Part shown: piece after piece, positions 50,417 through 57,182 of the stretch
How positions within the stretch are numbered: the first letter of the stretch is position 1
How the letters are laid out: each line of letters opens with the position of its first letter
Source: Streptomyces sp. NBC_01775
GTDB taxonomy: Bacteria > Actinomycetota > Actinomycetes > Streptomycetales > Streptomycetaceae
Direction: 5' to 3'
Assembly (NCBI RefSeq): GCF_035917675.1
Contig: NZ_CP109104.1
Span: forward strand, 3,658,001-3,722,000
DNA length: 64,000 bases
Notes under the pieces: generated by a model
Database searches by the model: none
What the model was told of the DNA's origin: nothing
The model's input: the letters and a program-made list of their open reading frames with translations, nothing else
Program-made: the position numbers and the translations under genes

Positions 50417-51253
50417 AACGGGGCGGGGGACGAGTCGGGCGAGGGCGGCGGCGCTCGGGCTGCCCGGTTCCGCCGTATAGATCACCAGCCGCACATCGGT
50501 GCCGGGCAGCAGCAGGGTCTGGCAGTCCAGGTCCAGCTCGCCCAGCTCGGGGTGGCGCAGGTGCTTGCGCAGCGTCGGTACGGGGCGTACGTCGTGGTCG
50601 CGCCAGCCGGCGGCGAAGTCCGGGCTGTGCGCGGCGAACTCGTTGACCAGCTCACCGAGCACGCGTTCGGCCGGGTAGCGGGCGCCGGCCGCGCGCAGCT
50701 CGGCGGCGGACTGCCGGGCGAACTCGCCCTCAGCCCCGGCCGGTGCGGAGCAGAGGGTGCCGCCCAGCCGGATGGACAGCCGCACGGTGTTGCGCTCCTC
50801 GGCGGACAGCAGCCCGAAGTCGGTGATCAACGCGGCTGCCGCGCCGTTCCACGCCACGATGTCCTGTCGCTCGTCGACCAGGTAGCCAGGTATCGGCCCG
50901 AGCCGGTCCAGCAGCCGGCGCGCTTCGGCGGGCACCGGCGTCCGATCGGCGTCCGTGCCGGGCAAGGCCTGCCCGGCCAGCCGCGCCAGGTGCTCGCGCT
51001 CCGCGACGGTGAGCCGCAGCGCCCTGCTCAGCGCGGCCAGCACCTGCGGGGACGGGCGCGGGGCGCGGGCCTGCTCCAGCCGTTCGTAGTAGCTGGTCGA
51101 CACCCCGGCCAGTGCGGCCACCTCTTCCCGGCGCAGTCCGGGAGTGCGCCGGGCGCGCCGTCCTGGCGGGTGGACGGCCGTGGCCGGCATCTGGTCCGGA
51201 CGCAGTGCCTCCCGTCGGCGGCGCAGGAAGTCGGCCAGTTCGCCTCTGCTCAC
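50393..51253 (-). CDS. XRE-family regulator with MmyB-like ligand-binding domain
   Basis: This 286 aa regulator begins MSRGELADFLRRRREALRPD. The helix-turn-helix is at about 35-90 (TPGLRREEVAALAGVSTSYY). The MmyB-type domain covers about 110-270, with LLDRLGPIPGYLVDERQDIV, WNGAAAALITDFG, NTVRLSIRLGGTLCS and ELDLDCQTLLLPGTDVRLVI. In Streptomyces such proteins usually regulate a divergent oxidoreductase gene; here SnoaL-like and NmrA-like genes diverge. A palindrome at 51285-51304 lies between. GTG 51253 gives the conserved N-terminus. Confidence 0.92.
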   Translation of the reverse strand: MSRGELADFLRRRREALRPDQMPATAVHPPGRRARRTPGLRREEVAALAGVSTSYYERLEQARAPRPSPQVLAALSRALRLTVAEREHLARLAGQALPGTDADRTPVPAEARRLLDRLGPIPGYLVDERQDIVAWNGAAAALITDFGLLSAEERNTVRLSIRLGGTLCSAPAGAEGEFARQSAAELRAAGARYPAERVLGELVNEFAAHSPDFAAGWRDHDVRPVPTLRKHLRHPELGELDLDCQTLLLPGTDVRLVIYTAEPGSPSAAALARLVPRPVHPDRDAL

Positions 51254-51284
51254 CCGGTCAGGTTGGCACAGTGACGCCTGGCTT

Positions 51285-51304
51285 GACCACGGACCGGTGG
51301 TCCG
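51285..51304. promoter_or_regulatory. nested palindrome in the XRE / SnoaL divergent promoter
   Basis: GACCAC-N6-GTGGTC (51285-51302) and CGGACC-GGT-GGTCCG (51290-51304) overlap. They lie 32 bases from the XRE start and about 82 bases before the SnoaL-like start, so they are a plausible operator of the XRE protein. Confidence 0.5.
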
Positions 51305-51385
51305 GGGCTCAGCTGTCCGTTCCCCGGCGGCGGGCCCGCGTCCAGCCTGGCACGGTCACACCCCGCTGGACGCTGGAGGACGACC

Positions 51386-51829
51386 GTGCCACGCACCCCC
51401 GAGGAGACGTTCCGTCGGCTGCTGGACCTGCTGCTGGCCAAGGACATGGCTGCCATCGCCGACTTGTGGGCGGAGGACGGCAGCGCCGAGTTCCCCTTCG
51501 CCGCGGGGGACTCGCCGCGGCGGCTGACCGGGCGGGACGCGGTCCGCGGCTACCTGGCCGGCTACCCGGAGCTGATGGACGTGCGTGCGGTACCAGCGGT
51601 CACCGTGCACCACACGGAACGGCCGGGCACCATCGTGGTCGAGTTCACCGCGCACGGCCGCACGGTGCGCACCGGCGAGCCCTACCGGCTGGACTACATC
51701 ACGGTGATCACCGTCCAGGACGGTCTGATCACCCACTACCGGGACTACTGGAGCCCGCTGGCCGCCGCTTCGGCTGCCGGGACGCTGCCCGAGCTGCTCG
51801 GCTCGCCCCGCCCGGGGGCCGCCCGATGA
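51386..51829 (+). CDS. SnoaL-like (NTF2-fold) protein
   Basis: This 147 aa protein has the NTF2/SnoaL-like cone fold: ETFRRLLDLLLAKDMAAIAD, LWAEDGSAEFPF, VRGYLAGYPELMD, then the strands TIVVEFTAHGRTV and LDYITVITVQDGLITHYRDY. Members bind or transform small hydrophobic molecules, including polyketide cyclisation, but many are uncharacterised. GTG 51386 is preceded by GGAGG at six bases. Its stop overlaps the ATG of the NmrA-like gene (ATGA), so they are coupled and probably act together. Confidence 0.9.
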   Translation: MPRTPEETFRRLLDLLLAKDMAAIADLWAEDGSAEFPFAAGDSPRRLTGRDAVRGYLAGYPELMDVRAVPAVTVHHTERPGTIVVEFTAHGRTVRTGEPYRLDYITVITVQDGLITHYRDYWSPLAAASAAGTLPELLGSPRPGAAR

Positions 51830-52722
51830 CCGGCGTGCTGGTCACCGGCGGCACCGGGAAGACCGGGAGCGCGCTGACGGAACTGCTGCGCGGCGACGGC
51901 GTGCCGGTCCGGGTGGCCAGCCGCAATCCGGCCGCCGGTGATCCTGACGCGGTCCGGTTCGACTGGGCCGACCCGGCCACCCATCGGGAGGCGCTGCGCG
52001 GGATGGACCGGGTCTATCTGGTGCCTCCGGTGAACACTGTGGATCCGATGCCGCTGGTCGGGCCGTTCCTGGCCGAGGCGGAACGGCTCGGGGTGCGCCG
52101 GGTGGTACTCCTCGGCTCCGCCGTCGTGCTGCCGAACGCCCCCGGCGCACTGGAGCTGGCCGCGCGGGTGCGGGCCCGGCCCGGGTGGGTCGTGCTGCGG
52201 GCTTCCGGGTTCATGCAGAACTTCCTGGGACCGCACCCGCTGGGCGAGCGGATCCGGCGGCACGGTGAGATCCGCACCGCCGCCGGTGCCGGCCGGCTGG
52301 GCTGGATCGACGCGCGGGACATCGCGGCTGCCGCCTCGGCACTGCTGAGCGCCCCCGTAGCCGAGCCCGGCACCGAGCCCGCCGTCGAGCCCGGCGGCCC
52401 GCGTGACTACCTGCTCACCGGGCCGAAGGCGTTGAGCTACCCGGACGCGGCGGCGATCATCACGGCCCGCACCGGCCGGCCGGTGCGGGTACTGGACGTC
52501 GGGGCCGACGAGTTGGAGAGCGGCTACCGGGCCGCAGCCATGCCGGCCGAGTTCGCCGCCGCCCTCGCCGCCGTGGACACCGGCATCAAGAGCGGCCGGG
52601 AAGATCTGGTCAGCACCGCGGTGCTGGACCTGACCGGCCGACCGCCCCGCCCCTTCGCCGAGTTCGTCCAGGACCACGCGACCGAGTGGGCGAGCGTCGC
52701 GGAGCAGCCGGGGTCTCGCTGA
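51826..52722 (+). CDS. NAD(P)-binding NmrA-like SDR protein
   Basis: This 298 aa atypical short-chain dehydrogenase begins with the dinucleotide fold MTGVLVTGGTGKTGSALTEL and continues with RVASRNPAAGD, DWADPATHREALRGMDRVYL and RVVLLGSAVVLPNA. The YxxxK catalytic pair of classical SDRs is absent, as expected for the NmrA group, whose members are either NADPH sensors or reductases. A short Glu-Pro repeat (EPGTEPAVEPGG) interrupts it. It is coupled to the SnoaL-like gene and ends 91 bases before a strong hairpin. Confidence 0.9.
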   Translation: MTGVLVTGGTGKTGSALTELLRGDGVPVRVASRNPAAGDPDAVRFDWADPATHREALRGMDRVYLVPPVNTVDPMPLVGPFLAEAERLGVRRVVLLGSAVVLPNAPGALELAARVRARPGWVVLRASGFMQNFLGPHPLGERIRRHGEIRTAAGAGRLGWIDARDIAAAASALLSAPVAEPGTEPAVEPGGPRDYLLTGPKALSYPDAAAIITARTGRPVRVLDVGADELESGYRAAAMPAEFAAALAAVDTGIKSGREDLVSTAVLDLTGRPPRPFAEFVQDHATEWASVAEQPGSR

Positions 52723-52812
52723 AGGCCGCTGATTACCGGGCCACTGCCGGGCGCCGGTACCAGGCCGTCCCGGGCCCTGTCCGACGCCCGTCCGGCGGGC
52801 CGTTGAACGCGA

Positions 52813-52848
52813 CGAGGGCGGCACCCCCCGTGTTGTGCCGCCCTCGTG
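52813..52848. terminator. 13-bp stem-loop between convergent genes
   Basis: ACGAGGGCGGCAC pairs perfectly with GTGCCGCCCTCGT across a ten-base C-rich loop. It lies between the NmrA-like stop (52722) and the I36-like stop (52935) and likely serves as a bidirectional terminator. Confidence 0.75.
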
Positions 52849-52934
52849 CGTCGAACGGGCAGCGGGCCGGACACAGTTGACCCGCCGCGGATCAGAGGCG
52901 GCAGATCAGACGCGGTCGACCCGCAGCGGGCGGA

Positions 52935-53330
52935 TCAGACGCAATTGACCCACTTGTTGGACTTGATGGAGCGGGGGACGGAGGTGGAGAGCTTGTCGCC
53001 TCGCTTGATGATTCCGCTCTCGCCCTTGAAGTTCTTCTCCGCGTACCACTTGAAGTCGCAGGACTTGCCGTGCTGATACCGCGACTTGAAGCTCTGGAAG
53101 ACCGTGTACGGGGTCAGGTCCGCGTTGTCCCCCTCGACCTTCTGCATTCTGCCGGAGTGGTTCTGCCCGGCCCAGACGCAGTACCAGCCCGGCGGACAGT
53201 CCGACGCCGCCTTCGGCGCGACCTTCGGCGTGGCCTCCGCCGCACCCGCGGCGCTCGCGCTTCCGGCGAGCAGACCACCGGTCAGCGCGATACCACTGGC
53301 CATGGCGGCGAACTTCCTGGTCATGCGCAT
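52935..53330 (-). CDS. secreted peptidase-inhibitor family I36-like protein
   Basis: This 131 aa precursor has a signal peptide (MRMTRKFAAMASGIALTGGL, cleavage after GSASA). The mature part has the I36/beta-gamma-crystallin-like pattern: SDCPPGWYCVWAGQNHSGRM, VFQSFKSRYQHGKSC, WYAEKNFKGESGI and final NKWVNCV. Its four cysteines could form two disulphides. I36 proteins (SMPI-type) inhibit metalloproteases; many relatives are uncharacterised extracellular proteins. A GGGGGAAG ribosome site precedes ATG 53330; ATG 53324 is also possible. It is preceded on its own strand by a 276-base gap after the CopD-like gene in which nothing was recognised. Confidence 0.87.
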   Translation of the reverse strand: MRMTRKFAAMASGIALTGGLLAGSASAAGAAEATPKVAPKAASDCPPGWYCVWAGQNHSGRMQKVEGDNADLTPYTVFQSFKSRYQHGKSCDFKWYAEKNFKGESGIIKRGDKLSTSVPRSIKSNKWVNCV

Positions 53331-53606
53331 GCTGCTTCCCCCTTCATCCGGGCCGCGCCCCTCGCCCCGGCATTCCCCCCGGGCCGGCGACCCGTTGTCG
53401 TGGAACCACGATGACACCGGCCCGCACACACCCGGCAGGACATTCGACACCGCTCCAAAAAGGAACAACGTCGAACCGGCCGCAGAAACGGCGGATTCCG
53501 GCTCATGCCGTTCGGCCGCGCCGGTCGTGGCGCTGGAACAAGGGCCGGTGTGGCACGCCCCTCGCCGTCGGCGGGACGAGGAAGGTCGCTTACGCGCCGC
53601 CCTCCA

Positions 53607-54812
53607 TCAGGTCTTCGGGGGAAGGGGGGCCACCGTCAGCAGTGCGGAGAGGGTCAGGACGGCGCCCAGCGCCGCGAGTTCCCACGCGGTGGGGCGCAGC
53701 ACCTGCGCGTAGGTGAGGTCCGCGCGGTCGCGCGTGAGGACGCGGCGGGCGAACAGGGCGCAGAGCGCGACGAGGGCGACAACCACCAGCTTCACCAGCA
53801 GGGTGCGCCCGTACGCGGAGGAGAGGGCCGCGTCCAGCGGGAGCCGCCGCAGGGTGCTGAGGGTGCCGGTGACGCAGATCGCGGCGAACAGCCAGAACGC
53901 CCGCTTCGCGTACGCCGCGAGCAGCGCGCGGGCCGCGCCCGGCTCGCCGTGCCAGGCCCGCATGGTGCGCAGCACCTGGATGAGGCCGCCCGTCCACAAG
54001 ACGGTGGAGGCGAGGTGGACGAGGGTGAGGGCGACGCCGATGTCAGGGGTGTCGGCCTCGGGGTGCGCCCGCAGCGCCTCGCCGAGGATGACGCCGGTGA
54101 GGGGCAGGGTCGCCCACACGGGGCGGCCGAGGAAGACGCAGAGCGCGGCGACCAGGAAGCCGTTGGCTTCCAGGAAGGCCAGCAGCCCGGCGCGGGTCGC
54201 GTAGATCTCGGAGAGTTCGGGCAGCCCGGCGGTGAGGGTGCCGTCGCCGGCCGCCGCCATGGAGGCGAGTCCGAGCGCGGCGGTCATTCCGGCGAACGCC
54301 GCGCCCGCCGCCCACTCGCGCGGCTGCCGGGGCCCGTCCTCGGGGGTGCCGGGGAGGGTGCGGGCGACATCGCGGGCCAGCCGTCTGCCCCCGACCTCGC
54401 CGAGTTGGACGCACAGCGCGACGAAGAGCGCGGAGCGCAGCAGCGCCGTGGTGCCGCCCCCGGGGATGTGGATGTCGCGGGTGCTGTCGGTGGCCAGGTC
54501 GGTGCCGGTCAGCGCGAGGGCGGCGAGGAGGGCGGCGCAGCCCAGCACGAGCAGCGCGGGCAGCAGGGGCCGCCCGGACGGGCGGGACGGGCGGGAGGGG
54601 CCGGATTGTCCGGGCCGCCCGGACTTCCCGGGCCGGGGTACCTGGTGCCGCCCGTCCCCGCCTTCAGCCTCGCTCCCGCTTCCGGCTCCGGACCCGCGCC
54701 CGCGCCCGTCCCCGGCTCCGCCGCCGCTTCCGTGCGGCCCGCCCGCCAGGGCGCCCCCGCTCCGCGGACAAGGGGCCGGGTGGACATGCGGGGACGGATC
54801 GGGCCGGGTCAC
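53607..54812 (-). CDS. CopD-like membrane protein
   Basis: This 401 aa multi-pass membrane protein resembles copper resistance protein D. The first ~80 residues are Gly/Pro/Ser-rich and disordered. Then about eight helices follow: LLPALLVLGCAALLAALALT, TTALLRSALFVALCVQLGEV, AAFAGMTAALGLASMAAAG, GVALTLVHLASTVLWTGGLI, RAFWLFAAICVTGTLSTLRR and LLVKLVVVALVALCALFARR. His in TLVHLAS and the conserved R-LP-LDAALSSAYGR segment are typical of CopD. Metal specificity is not proven. No CopC-like domain is attached or adjacent. It lies 170 bases downstream of the first betaine-binding protein gene on the same strand. Confidence 0.82.
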   Translation of the reverse strand: MTRPDPSPHVHPAPCPRSGGALAGGPHGSGGGAGDGRGRGSGAGSGSEAEGGDGRHQVPRPGKSGRPGQSGPSRPSRPSGRPLLPALLVLGCAALLAALALTGTDLATDSTRDIHIPGGGTTALLRSALFVALCVQLGEVGGRRLARDVARTLPGTPEDGPRQPREWAAGAAFAGMTAALGLASMAAAGDGTLTAGLPELSEIYATRAGLLAFLEANGFLVAALCVFLGRPVWATLPLTGVILGEALRAHPEADTPDIGVALTLVHLASTVLWTGGLIQVLRTMRAWHGEPGAARALLAAYAKRAFWLFAAICVTGTLSTLRRLPLDAALSSAYGRTLLVKLVVVALVALCALFARRVLTRDRADLTYAQVLRPTAWELAALGAVLTLSALLTVAPLPPKT

Positions 54813-54833
54813 AGCGCAATTCTGCCCGAGTCG

Positions 54834-54996
54834 CCGGGCGGGAGTCAGCCGTCCACCTGGGCGGGAGCCGGACGTCCCGGTGAGCAGGAATCAGGCGTCC
54901 CGCCCGGCAGAGATCCCGCGCCTGCCGGGCAGGGATCACGCGTCCTGCCCGGCGGGAATCAGGCGCCCCTTCCGGGCAGGGATCACTCGTCCTTCA
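54834..54996. repeat. seven degenerate ~23-bp tandem repeats running into a gene end
   Basis: Units of the form SGGGCRGGRATCASGCGTCC repeat about seven times with a period of 21-25 bases. The last unit (GGGCAGGGATCACTCGTCCT) contains the TGA of the glycine-betaine binding protein gene (54983-54985). The array fills most of the 170-base space behind that gene. Confidence 0.75.
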
Positions 54997-55936
54997 GCCC
55001 CCAGAGCCAGACCTTCCAGACGTCCGGATTCGCCTTGACCCACTTCTTCGCCGCCGCGTCGGGCGAGAGCCCGTCCTCGGCGATCATCTTGGCGACCTCG
55101 TCCTGGTCGCCCTCGCTCCACTGGAAGTTCTTGAGGAACTTCGCGGCCTTGCCGCCCTTCTTGGAGAAGTCGGCGGACAGGTATTTCTTCAGCGGGGTCT
55201 CGGGGTAGCCGCAGTTCACCGTCTTGAGGTTGTCGTCGCAGCCGGCGTAGTGCGCGGGCAGCTGGACCTCCTTCAACCGGGCCTCGGAGCTCAGCCAGTG
55301 CGGGCGCCACCAGTAGGTGATGAAGGGCTTACGCTTACGGGCCAGTTCCTTGATCCGGGCGATCTGGGCCTTTTCCGAACCGGCGTACACCGTCTTGTAG
55401 TTGAGCTTCAGATTCCGGATGATCGCGTTGTCGTGCGTGAGGAAATCCGGTGAGCCTTCGAGGAGTTGGCCGCGCGTCCCGCTCTTGGCGGTGCGGAACA
55501 GCGGCGCGAAGTCGTTGAGTTTCTTCCAGTTGGTGATCTGCGGGTGCTTGTCCGCCAGGTACTCGGGGACGTACCAGCCGATCTTTCCGGTGACGCCGAT
55601 GCCTCCGGCACTCACGACGCTCTTCTTCTTGAAGACGTACTTCTTCTCCAGGCCCGGGTGGCCCCAGTCCTCCAGGATCGCGTCGGCCTTGCCCGTGCCG
55701 ACGGCACGCCAGGTGGCCTTCTCGTCCCCCTTCTTGGTGGTGACGTCGTAGCCGAGTTCGGTTTCGAGCAGGTATTTGGCGACGGCGACGTTCGCCTGTC
55801 CGCCCGTCCACGTGGGGGTGGTGAGGACGACGGAACCGGCCTTGTCGGACGCGTCGCCGGAGCACGCCGCGAGCCCGAGGGGTGCGAGCAGGGCGAAGAC
55901 GACGGCGATCGCATTGCGACGGGATATCAAGGACAT
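54983..55936 (-). CDS. glycine betaine/choline ABC transporter substrate-binding lipoprotein (copy 1)
   Basis: This OpuAC/ProX-type solute-binding lipoprotein (317 aa) captures glycine betaine, choline or carnitine outside the membrane. The lipobox is LAPLGLAAC after MSLISRRNAIAVVFAL. Landmarks: VVLTTPTWTGGQANVAVAKY, KADAILEDWGHPG, IGWYVPEYLADKHP, PFITYWWRPHWL and the closing KKWVKANPDVWKVW. Trp/Tyr residues in these segments are likely the aromatic cage. It is clearly paralogous to the second binding protein gene 200 bases upstream and lies last in the transport block, after a 15-bp hairpin and an operator-like palindrome. An independent promoter is therefore likely. Confidence 0.93.
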   Translation of the reverse strand: MSLISRRNAIAVVFALLAPLGLAACSGDASDKAGSVVLTTPTWTGGQANVAVAKYLLETELGYDVTTKKGDEKATWRAVGTGKADAILEDWGHPGLEKKYVFKKKSVVSAGGIGVTGKIGWYVPEYLADKHPQITNWKKLNDFAPLFRTAKSGTRGQLLEGSPDFLTHDNAIIRNLKLNYKTVYAGSEKAQIARIKELARKRKPFITYWWRPHWLSSEARLKEVQLPAHYAGCDDNLKTVNCGYPETPLKKYLSADFSKKGGKAAKFLKNFQWSEGDQDEVAKMIAEDGLSPDAAAKKWVKANPDVWKVWLWGLKDE

Positions 55937-55989
55937 AGTGCGCGCAGGTCCTGGGGGTGAGGATGCCGGTACATGACCGCCAAGATCCT

Positions 55990-56026
55990 AACTGCCCCCG
56001 GAACAACCGAGGTTCCGGGGGCAGTT
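55990..56026. terminator. 15-bp perfect stem-loop between the two binding-protein genes
   Basis: AACTGCCCCCGGAAC pairs with GTTCCGGGGGCAGTT across a seven-base loop. It lies 54 bases before the copy 1 binding-protein start on the minus strand. It can end transcription coming from copy 2 or act as an attenuator in the leader of copy 1. Confidence 0.75.
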
Positions 56027-56089
56027 GAATGTTCAGATGTGAGACGGATGATCACCCGCAGCGTGCGCCCGCGCGCGACACGTCACCTT

Positions 56090-56108
56090 TGATTGCAGGG
56101 TGCAATCA
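56090..56108. promoter_or_regulatory. TGATTGCA-GGG-TGCAATCA palindrome
   Basis: This 8-bp perfect inverted repeat with a three-base spacer is AT-rich in an otherwise GC-rich region. It lies 31 bases past the copy 2 binding-protein stop and about 150 bases upstream of the copy 1 start. It is a good candidate regulator-binding site for a separate copy 1 promoter. Confidence 0.6.
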
Positions 56109-56139
56109 TCTGGTCACACCCGCAGATCCATGCCACGCG

Positions 56140-57102
56140 TCACTTCTTCTTCGGGATCCACTTCTCCCAGGTGGACTTGTTGTCCTTGATCCATGCCTCG
56201 GCCGCGTCCTCCGGCTCCATCTTCTTACCGGCGATCATTCCCGCGACCTTGTTCTGGTCCTTGGTGGTCCACTTGAAGTTCTTGATGAACTTCGCCGCGT
56301 CGCTGTCGCCCTCGGCGAAGTCCTTGTTCATGAACTTCTCGAGCTGGTTGGTCTCGTAGCCGCACTTGGCCTTGGACGCGGGGATCTCGCAGCCCGGGGT
56401 GTGCTTGGGCAGCTTCACCTCGGTCATCTCGATCTGCTCGTTCATCCACTGCGGCTGCCACCAGTAGGTGAGGAACGGCTTCTTGGCGTCGTACAGCCGC
56501 TTCAGCTCCTTGAGCTGGGCCGCCTCGGCGCCGGAGGGGATGTGCTTGAACTTCATCCCCAGGTTCTTGATGAGTTCCTTGTCGTGCTGCGAGTAGGAGG
56601 GCGCGGCGCCGATGAACTGGCCCTTGTCCCCGCTCTCGGAGGTCTTGAAGTCCTTGTAGTGCTTGTTGAGGTTCTTGTAGTCCTTGACGATGTCCGGGTG
56701 CTTGTCGGCGTAGTACTTCGGCACGAACCAGCCGATGTGGCCGACGACACCGAGGTCGCCGCCGGAGACGACGGTCTTCTTGTCCTCGACGTACTTCTTC
56801 TGCTTCTTCGGGACGCCGTGCCAGTCCTCCAGAATGGCGTCGGCCTTGCCGCTGTTGAGCGCGTCGAAGGCGACGGGCTCATCCATCTGCTTGGCCTCGA
56901 CCTTCACGTCCAGCTCGTCCTCGAGGAGCTTCTTGACGACGGCCGCGTTGGCGGTGGCACCCACCCAGGAGGGCTCGGCGAGGACGACCTTCTTGTCGTC
57001 GCCGCCCGCGTTCGTGTCGGCGGCGCAGCCGGTGCCGGCGGCCAGGACGCCGAGAATGCCGACTCCGGCGAAGGCGGTGGTGCGTATGCGCTTGGTATTC
57101 AT
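56140..57102 (-). CDS. glycine betaine/choline ABC transporter substrate-binding lipoprotein (copy 2)
   Basis: This is the second OpuAC/ProX-type binding lipoprotein (320 aa), with lipobox GILGVLAAGTGC after MNTKRIRTTAFAGV. Landmarks parallel copy 1: VVLAEPSWVGATANAAVVKK, KADAILEDWHGVPKK, IGWFVPKYYADKHPDIVKDY, PFLTYWWQPQWMNEQIEM and KWTTKDQNKVAGMIAGKKM. It is richer in Lys and acidic residues than copy 1. It follows the permease gene by 80 bases on the same strand, so it is the likely dedicated binding protein of the transporter. ATG 57102 is used; the upstream codons to 57162 are not conserved. Confidence 0.94.
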   Translation of the reverse strand: MNTKRIRTTAFAGVGILGVLAAGTGCAADTNAGGDDKKVVLAEPSWVGATANAAVVKKLLEDELDVKVEAKQMDEPVAFDALNSGKADAILEDWHGVPKKQKKYVEDKKTVVSGGDLGVVGHIGWFVPKYYADKHPDIVKDYKNLNKHYKDFKTSESGDKGQFIGAAPSYSQHDKELIKNLGMKFKHIPSGAEAAQLKELKRLYDAKKPFLTYWWQPQWMNEQIEMTEVKLPKHTPGCEIPASKAKCGYETNQLEKFMNKDFAEGDSDAAKFIKNFKWTTKDQNKVAGMIAGKKMEPEDAAEAWIKDNKSTWEKWIPKKK

Positions 57103-57182
57103 CTGTGGGTCTCTTTTCGTGAGGGACGGACCCGGGGGAGGAGATCCGTCGGAACAATCCATTCCTGGAGGCGGGCCGGGGC

